From Moringa oleifera (taxonomy: Eukaryota > Streptophyta > Magnoliopsida > Brassicales > Moringaceae), in contig JAJFZO010000272.1 of NCBI GenBank assembly GCA_021397835.1, positions 372,001 to 436,000 on the forward strand: 64,000 bases of DNA, read 5' to 3'. Shown piece after piece: positions 26,193 to 39,371 of the stretch (the stretch's first letter is position 1; every line of letters starts with the position of its first letter). A model generated the notes under the pieces. It was not told where the DNA came from. It searched no databases and saw only the letters and a program-made list of their open reading frames with translations. Both the position numbers and the translations under genes were made by a program.

Positions 26193-27974
26193 AAGTCTTT
26201 TGGTTTACCTAGTGCTGGCATTGACGTGTCCCAACATAAATAATGACCCCACAATAATAGTTAGGCAATGGTTGGGTTCCCTAAAAACAAGCACTAGCAT
26301 TTGGTTGCCCTAACGACTTCCCGACAGTCGTCGTTAGACTCTTCTAATGCCAATAATGATTGCCATTGGGAAATTATTAGGGTAACCCAGCGTAAATGTT
26401 CGACAGCTTTAATAACTATCGTTGGGTCTTCGCTGAGTTTCATTTGTCTTAGCACTGGCATCTAATAGCATCAACGATTGCCCAACAGCAGTCATTGGGC
26501 TCTATCAATCCGAGCGACTATTACTGGGTCGTTGCCAGGTTGCCCCGGTGCAAGTACAAGCATATATTGATGCTAACAATTACCTCGCAATAATGGATGG
26601 GTAGACCTTGGGTTCCTCTTATGCAGATGTCATTATCTGCTAGCACTAATAACTACCCAATAACAATAACTCAACAGTTACTCGGTTCCTTCGAAGTTGG
26701 CGTAAATGTCTGCAAGCACTAACGACGTCCTTATATAAGTTTTTGGGCTTTCCTTTTGCCCACTACTACTATTACATCGTTGTTTGACTCCTTATGTGGT
26801 TGCTTTGATGTCTACTTGTGCTAGCAATTGCCACTAGGCTAACGCTAGAAAAACCCAACGTTGATGTCAGCTAAGGCTCACGACTATCACTAGGTCATTG
26901 CAGAGCTGCTCTAATACTGACGCTGCGATCTATTGGCATCTATGATTGCAAGACAACAGTCATTGTGCTATCCAAAATCTAGTGACCATCAAATGGTCGT
27001 AGCTACGCTCCTTCAATGTCAACACTAGCATTTCCTAATGCTGTCTTTTACCAACAACTATAACTACCCCGTAACACAAGCTAAACAGTCATTTGGATCT
27101 TTGAATGCTTGCCTTTGTGTCTACTTATGCCAGTGACTCCCTAGCTATAGTCCTTGGGCTCTCCTAACATGAGCGACAGTCATGGGGTAATCGTTGGGCT
27201 TCCGTGGTGCTAGTACAAGTGTTTATAAACATCAGCAACTGCCTCGCAGAAATGACGGGGTTGGCCCTAAGTTCCCCTAGTGTCGATGCCTGTGCGTGTG
27301 AACACAAGTAGTTACCTCGCAATAGTAGTAAGGGAGTCGTTAGGTCCCCTCAAAGTTGGCCCGAGGGTCTACCAGCACCAGTAATTTCTTCACAATAGTC
27401 ATTAGGCTCTCCCAATGCCAACCTCTACTACTAGGGTGTCGTTAAGCTCCTATACTTCTTGCCCTCGTGACTACCTATGCCAGCGATAAACATTAGGTAA
27501 TCATTAGGGGAACCCAACGTAGATTTCTATCGACACCAGTTGCTCTTGCTGGGTCATTACATAGCTCCCCCAACACTCGCGTTGACCTCTACCAGTGCCG
27601 ACGACTACCCCGACATCAATCGTTAGGCTCTTCTAATGCCAACAACTGTCATGCAATCAGCACTAGTGTCCCCTAGTATTGGCATCGACGTCTATCAACA
27701 TGAGCAAATGCATGTAAATATAGTCGAGAAGTCTTTTGGTTCGCCTCGTGCTGACATCGATGTCTCACAACACCAACAATTGTCCTGCAGTAGTAGCTGA
27801 GTAGTCGTTGGTTCCCCAAAAGCTGGAGTGAGCATCTACCTACACCAACAACTTTCTCGCAGTTGTTGTTGGGCTTTCCCAATACCAACAAATATCATGC
27901 AGTCATCGTTAGTTTCCCCTGGTGCTTGCACTAGCGTCTATCAACACCAGCAACTACCCACCATAATAGCAGAG
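26193..27974. repeat. HOR copy 16 (1,782 bp, full length)
   Basis: Full-length M1 unit (TAGTAAGGGAGTCG near 27327). Confidence 0.9.
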
Positions 27975-28861
27975 AAGTCTTTTGGTTCACTTAGTGCTGG
28001 CATCGACATGTGCCAACACTAATAACTACCCACGATTGTAGTTAGGCGATTGTTGGGTTCCTTAAAAATAAGCACGAGTATCTGCCTGCCTCAACGACTT
28101 CCCAACAACTGTCGTTAGGCTTTCTTAACGCTAACAATGACTGCCATTGGGCAATCATTGGGGTAACCTAGCATAGACGTTTGGCAACTGTAGTGACTAT
28201 CGTTGGTTCTTCACTAAGTTTCGTTTGTGCTAGCACTGGCATCTACAGGCATTAATGACTGGCCAACTATAGTAATTAGGCTTTACCAATGCGATCGATA
28301 ATCATTAGGTCATTGCTACGTTGCCCAGGTGTTCGTTCTAGCATCTATCGATGCTAATAACTACCACGTAACAATTGTTGGCCAGTCCATGGGTTCTTCA
28401 CATGTTGGTGTCATCATGTCCTAGCACTAATAACTACCCCCCAACAATAACTTTGCAATCGTTGCGTTCTTCTAAAGCTGGCACGAGTGTCTACCAGCCC
28501 CAACGACGTCCCAGTATAAGTGTTTAGGCTCTCTCAGTGCCTACTACTACTACTACATCCTCATTTGACTCCTTTTGCAATTACCTTCATATCTACCTGT
28601 GCAAATATAGTTGAGAAGTCTCCTAGCTCGCTTCATGCTGACATCGGTGTCTGCCAACACCAATAACTGCTCTGTTGTAGTGGCTGAGTAGTCGTTGGTT
28701 CCCCCAAAGTTGGAGTAAGCATTTGCCAGTGCCAACAACTTTCTAGTTGTAGTTGTTGGCCTTTCTCAATACCAACAACAATCATGTAGTCATCGTTAGT
28801 CTCCCCCGATGCTTGCACTAACGTCTATCGAAACCAGCAACTGTCCACTGCAATTGTTGGG
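27975..28861. repeat. HOR copy 17 (887 bp; about half a unit lost)
   Basis: Near 28597-28604, CATATCTACCTGT joins GCAAATATAGTTGAG, jumping from block 3 to block 7. Only about 4 bases (GTGC) are shared at the junction and monomer register is not kept, which suggests microhomology joining rather than homologous exchange. Confidence 0.88.
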
Positions 28862-30637
28862 AAGTTTTTTGGGTCACCTAGTGCTAGCGTCGACATGTGC
28901 CAACACTAATAACTACCCCACAATAGTAGTTGGGCAATTGTTGGGTTCCTTAAAAATAAGTGTGAACATCTTCTACCCTAACAACTTCCTAACAATCGCC
29001 GTTAGGCTCTTCCAACACCAAGAATGACTTCTATTGGGCAATCATTGGGTCAACCTAGTGCAGATGTTTGGCAGCTTTAGTGACTATCATTGGGTCATTG
29101 CTAAATTTCGTTTGTGCTAACACTGGCATCTACCAGGATCAATGACTTCCTAGCAGTAGACATTGGGCACTACCAATGCGATGGACTATCATTGGGTCAT
29201 CGCTGTGCTGCTCCGGTGTTAGTAGTAGTACTTATCGATGTTAACAACTACCCCGGAATAATGGTTGGGCAGTCCTTGGTTCTTTTATGCTGGTGTCATC
29301 ATCTACAAGCATTAATAACGAACCCGCAACAATAACTTGGCAGTCGTTAGGTTCTTTCAAAGTTAGTGCGAGTGTCTCCCAACACCAGCGATGTCCCAGC
29401 ATACGTATTTGGGCTCTCTTAGTGCCCATTACTACTGCTACATCGTCGTTCGACTCCTTCTGTGGTTGCTTTCACGTCTATTTGTGCCTGCAACTGCCAC
29501 TAGCGAATGCTAGAAAAACCCAACACTGATGTTTGCTAAGGCCCGCGACTTCGCCAGGTCATTGCGGAGTTGCTTTAGTACTGTCATTAGGATTTACTAG
29601 CATTTGGGATTGCCTAATAATAGTCGTTTTGCTGCCCTAAATCCAATGACTATCAAAAGGTCGTCGTTGGGTTCCCGCGATGCCGACGTTAGTGTTTCCC
29701 AATGTCATCTTTCGTCAACACCTATAACTATCCGTAAACAAAGCTGGATAGTCATTTAACTCTTTTAGTGCTTTCCCTCACAGCTAACTATGGTATTGAC
29801 TCCATAACTATAGTCGTTGGGCTCTCCTAACAGTAGTGACTGCCATGGGGTGATCGTTGGGCTTCCTTAGTGCTAGTACTAGTGTTTATAGGCATCAGCA
29901 ATTGCCTCATAGAAATGATAGGGCTGCCCTTATGTTCCCCTAGTGTCGGCGCCGATGCTTACCAACATCAATAATTGCCCCACCGTAGTAGTAAGGGAGC
30001 CGTTGGGTCCCCGCAAAGTTGAGACGAGGGTCTACTAGCACCAACGACTTTTTTATAGTAGTCATTGAGCACTACGAATGCCAACCACTACTACTCAATC
30101 GTCGTTACGCTCCTCTACTGCTTGCCCTCGCTACTACCTATGCCAGCGACAACCGTTAAGGCATCATTGGAGGAACCCAGTGCATATCTCTACTGATACT
30201 AGCTGATCTCGCTGGGTCATTACGTAGCTCCCTCAGTGCTCACACTGGCCTCTACTAGTGCCAATGACTACCCTGACATGAGTCGTTGGGATCTTCCAAC
30301 ACCAACAACTATCATGCAGCCATCGCTAGAGTCCCCCAATGCTGGCACTGGCATTTATCGACATGAGCAATTGTGTGCAAAAATAGCTGAGTAGTCTCTT
30401 GGTTCCCCTCAAGCTGACATCAATATCTGCCAACGCCAATAACTACCCTATAATAGTAACTGAGCAGTCGTTGGTTCCTCTAAAGCTGAAGTGAGCATCT
30501 GCCAGGACCAATAACTTTCTCGTAGCAATTGTTAAGCTTTCCAAATATAAGCAAACATCATAAGGTCATCGTTAGTCTCCCCTGGTGCTAGCACTAGCGT
30601 ATATCGACACCAGCAATTACCCGTCGTAATAGCAGGG
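28862..30637. repeat. HOR copy 18 (1,776 bp, full length)
   Basis: Full-length M1 unit; TAAGGGAGCCGTTGGG near 29990. Confidence 0.9.
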
Positions 30638-32341
30638 AAGTTTTTCAGTTCATATAGTGCTGGTGTCAAATTGTGCTGACACCAATAATGACCCCATAAT
30701 AGTAGTTAGGCAATCATTTCCCTAAAAACAAGCGAGAGCATCTGCCTGCCCTAACAACTTCCTAATAGCCGTCGTTAGGCTCTCCCAATGCCAGCAATGA
30801 CTGTCATTGGGCAATCCATGAGGTAACCTAGTGTAAATGTTAGGCAGCTTTAGTGACAATTATTGGGTCTTCACTGAGTTTCATTTGTCCTAGCACTAGC
30901 ATCTACTAGCACCAGTGACTACCCAACAATAGTCATTAGCTCTACCAATGCGAGCGACTATCATTGGGTAGTCGCTAAGCTGCCCCGGTGCTAGTACTAG
31001 AGTTTATCAATGCTGACAACTACGCCGCAATAATAACTTGGTAGTCGCTCGGTTCCTTCAAAACTAGTGTGAGTATCTGCCAGCACTAGCGATGTCCTTG
31101 CATAACTTTTTGGGCTTTCCTAGTGCCCACTACTACTGCTACGTTGTCATTCGACTTCATCTTTGAATACCTTCATGTTTACCTGTGCGAGCAACTGCTA
31201 CTAGGCTAACACTAGGAACACCCAACCTTGATGTCAGCTAAGGCTCGCAACTATTGCTAGGTCATTGTGAAGTTACACTAGTACTGACGCTGTAATCTAC
31301 TAGCATGTGCGATTACCCAACAACAGTCGTTATGCTGTTTAAAATCCAGTTACTATCAAAGGGTCGTCGCTGGGCTCCCGCGGTGTTAACTTTAGCGTTT
31401 CATAATGCCATATACTACCAACACCTATAACTACCCCATAACAAAAGCTGGATAGTCATTTGGCTCTTTTAGAGCTTGCCCTCGCATATAACTATGCTAG
31501 TCACTCCCTAACTATAATCATTGGGCTTTCCCAACACCAGTGACGGTCATGGAGTGATCATTGGGCTTCTGTGGTGCTAGTACAAATGTTTATAGACATC
31601 GGTAACTGCCTCGCAAAAATGACTAGGCTGCCTCTAAGTTCCCCTAGTGTCGACTTCGGTATGTGCCAACACTAGTAACTATCGCATAATAGTAGTAAAG
31701 GAGCCGTTGGGTCCTCTCAAAGTTGGCACGAGGGTCCACTAACCCTAATAACAACTTCAAAATAGTCATTAGGCTCTCCCAATGCCAACCACTGCTACTA
31801 GGGCGTCATTAAGCTCATATACTGTCTGCCCTTGTGACTACCTATGCTAGCAATAATCGTTAAGCCATCGTTTTGGGAATCCAGCACAGATCTCTACCGA
31901 TACTAGTAGCTCTCGCTAGGTTATTGCATAGCTCCTACAGTGCTCGCACTAGCCTCTACCAGTGCCGACGACTACCCCAACATCAGTCGTGGGGCTCTTC
32001 CAACACCAGCAACTGTCATGCAATCATCTCTAGTGTCCCCCGATGCTAGCACTGGCGTCTATCGACATGAGTAATTGCATGCAAATATAATTGAAAAGTT
32101 TCTTAGTTCACCTTGTGCTGATGTCGATGTCTGCCAACACCAACAATTGCCTTAGAGTAGTAGCTGAGTTGTTGTTTGTTTTCCTAAAGCTGAAGCGAGC
32201 ATTTACTTGCACCAATAACTTTCTCGTAGTTGTTGTTGGGCTTTTCTAATACCAGCAACAATCATGCAGTCATCATTAGTCTCCGTCAGTGCTTGGACTG
32301 GCATCTATTAACACCAACAACTGCCCACTGTAATAGCAAGA
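30638..32341. repeat. HOR copy 19 (1,704 bp; exact one-monomer deletion)
   Basis: Near 31000-31030 the palindrome-bearing monomer and the TTATGCTGGTGTCATC monomer of block 2 are fused into one, a loss of about 72 bp in register. Confidence 0.87.
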
Positions 32342-34044
32342 AAGTCTTTTGGGTCACCTACTGCTGGCGTCGACGTGTGTTAACACTAATAACTACCCTA
32401 CAATAGTAGTTGGGCAATCATTGGGTTCGTTGAAAATAAGCACGAGCATCTGCCTGCCCAACGACTTCCCAACTGTCGTCGTTAAGCTCTCTTAACGCCA
32501 ATAATGACTGCCACTGGGCAATCATTAGGGCAACCCAACGTAGATGTTTGGCAGCTTTAATGACTATCGTTGGGTCTTCGCTGAGTTTTTTCTGTGCTAG
32601 CACTACCATTTACTAGCATCAATGAATGCCCAATAATAGTCATTCGACTCTACTAATGCGATTGACTATCATTGGGTCGTCCCTAGGTTATCTTGGTGTT
32701 AGTACTACCATCTATTGATGCTAAGAACTATCCCATAATAATGATTGGGCAGTCCTTGGGTTTCTCTCATGCTAGTGTCATCATTTTTCGGCACTAATAA
32801 CGACCCCACAAAAATAACTTGGCAGTTGCTGGGTTCCATTAAAGTTAGCACGAGTGCATGCCAGCACCAGCGACGTCCCATTACAAGTATTTGGGATCTT
32901 TCAATGCCCACTACTACTATTATGTCGTCGTTCGATACATTCTATTGTTGCCTTCATGTCTACCAATGCCAGCAACTACTACTAGGCTATCACCAAGAAA
33001 ACTCAACGCTGATGTCTGCTAAGGCTCACGACTGTCACGTGGTCATTACGAAGTTGCTTTAGTATCGATGTTAGATCTACTAGCATCTACGATTGCCTGA
33101 CAATATGTTGTCCTAAATCTAATGACTATCCAAGGGTCGTCGCTAAGCTTCTTCGATGCCAACCCTAGCGTTTCCCATTGTTGACTTCTTCTAACATCTA
33201 TAACTACCTTGTCACAAAAGCTAGACAATCATTTGGCACACCAGCGACGGTCATGAGGTGATCATTGGGCTTCCCTGGTGCTACTATAAATGTTTATAGA
33301 CATTGGCAACTGCCTCGCTAAAATAACAGGGCTGCCCCTAAGTTTTCTTAGTGTCAGCACTGGTCTGTGCCAACACTAGTAACTACCCCGTAGTAGTAGT
33401 AAGGGAGCCATTGGGTCCTCTCAAAATGGGCATGAAGGTCTACTAGCACCAACAACTTCTTCATAATAATCATTGGGCTTTTCCAATGCCAACCACTACT
33501 ACTAAGGAGTCATTTAGCTCCTTTACTACTTGCCGTCGCAACTACCTATGCCAGCGACAATCATTAGGGCATCATTTTGGAAACCCAGTGCAGATCTCTA
33601 CCCATACCAGTAGCTCTCGCTGGGTTATTGCATAGTTCCCTTAGTGCTTGCGCTGGCCTCTACCAGTGTCGATGACTACCCTAACATTAGTCGTTGGGCT
33701 CTTCCAACACCATAACGGCCATGTAATCATCGCTAGTGTCCCCCGATGCTGGCACTAGAGTCTATCGACGTGACGAACTGCATGCTAATATAGCTGAGAA
33801 GTCTTTTCCTTCACCTCGTGCTAACGTCGGTGTCTGCCAACACTAACAATTTCCCTGTAGTAATAGTTGAATAGTCATTGGCTCCCCCAAAGCTGAAGCG
33901 ATCATCTGCCAGCACCAACAGCCTTCCTGCTGTAGTTGTTGGGCTTTCCCAGTACAAGCAACAATCATGTAGTCATCGTTAGTCTTCCCTCGTGCTTGCA
34001 CTAGTGTTTATCGACACCAACAATTGCCCACCGTAATAGCAATG
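32342..34044. repeat. HOR copy 20 (1,703 bp; one-monomer deletion)
   Basis: Near 33233-33240, CAATCATTTGGC joins ACACCAGCGACGG, removing the monomer between blocks 4 and 5. A second small loss at about 33105 (GCCTGACAATATGTTGTCC) matches a similar one in copy 15 at about 25286. Confidence 0.86.
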
Positions 34045-35835
34045 AAGTCTTTTTGCTCACCTAGTGCTGGCATCGATGTGTGCCAACACTAATAACTACC
34101 TTACAATAGTAGTTGGGCAATTGTTGGGTTCCCTAAAAATAAGCGCAAGCATCTGCTTGTCCTAACAACTTTTCAATAGCAGTCATTAGGCTCTCTTAAC
34201 ACCACCAATGACTGCCATTGGGCAATCATTGGGGTAACCCAGCGTAGACATTTGGCAGCTTTAATGACTATCATTGGGTCTTCACTAAGTTTCGCCTGTG
34301 CTAGCACTAGCAGCTACCAGTACCAAGGACATCCCAACAGCAGTCATTGGGTCGTCGCTAGGTTGCCTCGGTGCTAGTAGTGCCTATCGATGCTAACAAC
34401 TACCTCGCAATAATGGTTGGGTAGTCTTTGGGTTTCTCTCATGCTAGTGTCATCATCTGCCAGCACTAATAACTACCTTGAAACAATAAGTTGGCAGTCG
34501 CTGGGTTCTTTCAAAGCTGGCACGAGTGTCTACTAGCACCAATGACGTCCCAGCATAAGTATTTGGGCCCTCCCAGTTCCCACTACTACTGCTACGTCGT
34601 CGTTCGACCACGTTTATGGTTGCTTTCATGTATACTTGTGCCAGCAACTGCTACTAGGCTAATGCCAGGAACACCTAACACTGATCTCTCCTAAGGGCCG
34701 CAAATGTCGCCAGGTCATTGCGATGTTGCTCTAATAGAGACGTTGTGTTCTACTAGCTTGTGTGATTGCCTGATAAGAGTTGTTAGGCTATCCTAAATCC
34801 ATTGACTATCAAAGGGTTGTTGCTGGGCTCCCTTAGTGTTGATGCTAGCGTTTCCTAATGCGGTCTTCTGCCAACACCTATAATTACACCATAACAAAAG
34901 TTGGACAGTCATTTGGCTCTTCTAGTGCTTACTCTCGGGTCTACCTATGCCAGTGACTACCTAGCTACAGTCGTTGGGCTCTTTCAACACCAGTGATGGT
35001 CATGGGGTGATCATTGGGCTTCCTTCATGCTAGTACGAGCATTTGTAGACATTGACAACTACTTCGTAGAAATGACAAGGCTGCTGCTAAGTTCCCTTAG
35101 TGTCGACGCTAGTGTCTGCCAACACGAGTAACGACTTCGCAGCAGCAGTAAGGGTGTCGTTAGGTCCCTTCAAATTTGGCATGAGGGTCTACTAGCACTA
35201 GTGACTTCTTCACAATAATCATTGGGTCCTTTTAATGCCAACCACTACTCTTTGGGTGTCGCTAAGCTCCTCTAGTGCTTGCTCTTACGTTTACTTACAC
35301 CAGTGTTAACTACTAGGCCATCGTTGGGGGAACTTAGCGCAGATCTCTTCCGCCACAAGCAGCTATCGTTGAGTTAATGCATTACTCCCCTAGTACTCAC
35401 ACTGGTCTCTACTAGTGTCGATGGCTACCCTTACTTCGGTCGTTGGGCTCTTCCAACACCAGCAATCATCATGTAGTCATGGCTAGTGTCCTGCGGTGCT
35501 GGCACTGGCATCTATCGACATAAGCAACTGTTTGCAGAAATAATTGAGAAGTCTCTTTGTTCACCATGTCTTCGCATCGGTGTCTGGCAGTAGTAGCTGA
35601 GTAGTCGTTGGATCCTCCAAAGCTGGAGCGAGCATCTACCAGCACCAACAACTTTCTCGTAGTAGTTGTTGGTTCCCCAAAAGCTGAAGCGAGGATATAC
35701 GAGCACCAACAACTTCCCTACAGTAGTTGTTGGGCTTTCCTAATAGCAGCAACAGTTATGCGATCATCGTTAGTCTCCCTCGACGCTTGCACTGGCGTCT
35801 ACCGACATTAGCAAATGCCCACAGCAATAGCATGA
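34045..35835. repeat. HOR copy 21 (1,791 bp; deletion plus 61 bp duplication)
   Basis: A loss of about 30 bp near 34346 and a loss of about 20 bp near 35588 are balanced by a tandem duplication at 35608-35728. The M1 marker GTAAGGGTGTCG (near 35150) is followed at 35271 by the M2-like CTCTAGTGCTTGCTCTTACG, so the M1/M2 change lies inside this copy. Confidence 0.86.
35608..35728. repeat. 61 bp tandem duplication of one monomer
   Basis: AGCTGGAGCGAGCATCTACC at 35621 and its relative AGCTGAAGCGAGGATATACG at 35682 are 61 bp apart and each is followed by AGCACCAACAACTT. Other HOR copies have a single monomer here. The two copies have already diverged at several positions. Confidence 0.85.
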
Positions 35836-37616
35836 AAGTCTTTTGGTTCACCTAATACTGGCGTCAACATGTGCTAACACCAATAACAACTCCACTATAG
35901 TAGTTGGGCAATCATTGGGTTCCTTAAAAATAAATGGGAGAATCTACCTGCCCCAACGACTTCCCAACAGCCGTCATTAAGCTCTCCTAATGCCAACAAC
36001 ACTGTCATTGGGCAATCGTTAGGGCAACCTAGCATAGATGTTTGGCAACTTTAATTAGTATCATTGGATCTTCGCAGGTTTTGGTTTATGCTAGCACTGG
36101 CAACTACCAGTATCAATAACTACCCAATAGTTGTCATTGGGTTGTATCAATGCGAGCGACAATCGTTCGATTGTCAGTAAGTTGCCCCAGTGCTAGTACT
36201 AGCGTCTATCGATGCTAATAACCACCCTACAACAATGGTTGGGCAATCCTTGGGTTCCTTTTATGGTGGTGTCATCATCTGCTAGCACTAATAACTACCC
36301 CGCAATAATAGCTCGACAATCGTTAGGTTCCTTCAAAGCTGGCACGGGTTTATGCCAGCATGAGCGACGTCCCTCCATAAGTTTTTAGGCTCTCCAAATG
36401 CCCACTATTACTATTACGTCATCGTTTGACCCCTTCTTTGGTTGCCTTCATGTCTACTTGTGCCAGCAACTGCTACTAGGCTAACGCTATGAAAACTCAA
36501 CGTTGATGTCTGCTAACGCCCGTGACTGCCATTAGGTCTTTGCTGAATTGCTCTAGTACTGACGCTGCGATCTACCAGCATCTGCGATTGCCAGTCAACA
36601 GTTGTTGGGCTATCCTAAAGCCAGTGACTATTAAATGTTCAATGCTGGGCTCCCCTAGTGCTAGCACTGGCATTTTCTAATGCCATCTTTTGTCAACACC
36701 TATAATTACCCCACAATAAAAGCTGGACAGTCATTGGGCTCTTTTAGTTCTTGCCCTCACGTCTACCTACGCCAATGACTGCCTAGCTATAGTCGTTGGG
36801 CTCCTTTAACACTAGCGACAGTCATAAAGTGATCATTGGGCTTCCCTCATGCTAGTACTAGTGTTTAAAAGCACCGGCAACTGCCTCGTAGAAATGACAG
36901 GGCTATCCCTAAGTTCCCCTCTAGTGTTGGCATCGATGTTTACCAACACAAGCAACTACTCCACAGCAGTAGCAAGGTAGCCATTGGGCCCCCTCAAAGT
37001 TGGCACTAGAGTCTACTAGCACAAGCGACTTCTTCACAACAGTCATTAAGCTCTCCCAATGCCAACCACTATTACTAGGGTGCTGTTAAACTCGTCTTGT
37101 GCTTGCCCTCGCATCTACCTATGATAGTGACAATCGTTAGGCCATCATTGGGGGAACCTAGTTCAGATCTCTACCGACACCAGTCACTATCGCTGGGTCA
37201 TTGCATAACTCCCCTAGTGTTGACTCTGGCCTTTACTAGTGCTGACGACTACCTTGACATGAGTCGTTGGTCTCTTTCAACACCAACAACTGTCATGCAC
37301 TCAACGTTTGTGTCCCTTGATGCTAATACTGGCGTCTATTAACATGAGCAATTGCCCCAAAAAATAATTAAGAAGTCTTTTAGTTCGCCTCCTAGTGACA
37401 TTGGTGTTTATCAACACCAAAAACTACCTCATAGTAATAGCTGAGTAGTCATTGGTTCCCTTAAAGCTAGAGAGCATCTGCCAATACCAACAACTTTCAC
37501 GTAGTAGTTGTTGGGCTTTTCTAATACCAGTAACAATCATGCGATCATCGTTAATCTCCCTCGATGTTGGCAATCGCATCAATCGACGCCAGCAACTACC
37601 CGCAGCAATAGCACAA
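35836..37616. repeat. HOR copy 22 (1,781 bp, full length, M2)
   Basis: First complete M2 unit: CCCCTCTAGTGTTGGC near 36917, GTAGCAAGGTAGCC near 36970, and CACAAGCGACTTC near 37020 instead of CACCAGCGACTTC. Confidence 0.9.
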
Positions 37617-39371
37617 AAGTTTTTTGGTTCACCTAGTGCTAGTGTCGATGTGTGCGAACACCAATAACTACCAAAAAATAGTATTTAGGTAACCGTAGTG
37701 TTCCTTGAAAACAAGTGTGAGAATCTACCTGCTATAACAACCTACCAACAGCCATCGTTAGGCTCTCCTAACGCCAACAACGATTGTCGTTGGGTAGTCA
37801 TTTAGGCAACCCAGCATAGATGTTTAGCAGTTTTAGTGATTGTCATTGGGTCTGCACTAAATTTCGTTTATACTAGCATTAGCATCTACCACCATAAACA
37901 ACTGCCCAACAACAGTCATTGGGTCGTCGCTAGGCTGCTTTGGTGCTAGTACTAGCGTCTATCGGTGCTAACAACTACCTCACAATAATAGATGGGTAGT
38001 CCATGGGTTCCTCTTATGCTGGTGTCATCATCTGCCAATACTAATAACTACCTTACAATAACAACGTGACAGTCGTTAGGTTGCTTCAAAGTTGGTACTA
38101 GTGTCTCCCAGCACCAATGACGTCCCTGCATAAGCTTTTTGGCTCTCCCAATGCCCACTACTGTTACTACATCATCATTAGACTCTTTTTATGGTTGCCT
38201 TCATATCTACCTATGCCAGCAACTGCCACTATGTCAATGCAAGGAAAACCCAACGTTGATGTCTACAAAGGCACATGACTGTCATTTGGTCATTGTTGGG
38301 CTCCTCTAGTACTAATGCTGCGATCTACTAGAATCTGTGATTACCCAACAATAATTGTTGGGCTATCCTAAATCCATTGACTATCAAAGGGTCATTGTTG
38401 GGCCTCCCTGGTGCCGGCACTAGCATTTCCCAATGTTGTTTTCTCCCAACACCTATGACTACCCCGCAACAAAAGTTGGATAGTCATTGGGCTCTTTTAG
38501 TACTTGCCCTCGCATCTACCTATGCCAATGACTACCTAGCTATAGTTATTGGGCTCTCCCAACACTAGCAACGGTCATGACGTGATCATTGGGCTTCCTT
38601 CATCCTAGTACTAATGTTTACACACATCGACAACTGACTCGTAGAAATGAGAGGACTTTCCCTAGGTTCCCTTCTAGTGTTGGCGTCGGTGTTTACCAAC
38701 ACTAATAACCACCCCGCAGTAGTAGCAAGGCAGCCGTTGGGTCCCCTTAATGTTGGCACAAGGGTCTACTAGCACAAGTGACTTTTTCACAACAGTCATT
38801 AGGCTCTCTCAATGCCAACCACTACTACTAGGGTGTCGTTAAGCTCCTTTTGTGGTTGCCCTTGCGTTTACTTGGGCTAACGACAACTATTAGGCCATCG
38901 TTGGGGGAACCCAGCGCAAATCTCTACCGAAATCAGTAGGTATCATTAAGTCATTGCATAGCTCCTACAGTGCTAGTGCTGGCCTCTACCACTACTGACA
39001 ACTACCCCGATATAAGTTGTTGGGCTCTTCCAACACCAGCAACTTTCATGCCCTTATCATTAGTGTCCCTCGGTGCTAGCACTGACGTCTATCAACATGA
39101 GCAACTGCCTGCAAAAATAGTTGAGAAGTCTTTTGGTTCGCCTCATGCTAACATTAGTGTCTGTCAACACCAAAACCTCTCTGCAGTAGTGTCTGAAACA
39201 GTCGTTGGTTCCCTCAAAGCTGGAGAGAGCATCTGGAAGCACCAACTACTTTCCTGTAATAGTTGTTGAGCTTTCCTAATAGCCACAACAGTCATGTGGT
39301 CATTGTTACTCTCCCCCAATGCTAGTACTAGTCTCTATCGACACCAGCAACTGTCTGCAGTAACAGCAACG
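37617..39371. repeat. HOR copy 23 (1,755 bp)
   Basis: M2 unit. Near 37918-37925, GTCATTGGG joins TCGTCGCTAGG, losing about 30 bp (the GCTCTACCAATGCGAGCGAC stretch). This is the same loss as in copy 21 at about 34346. Confidence 0.87.
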
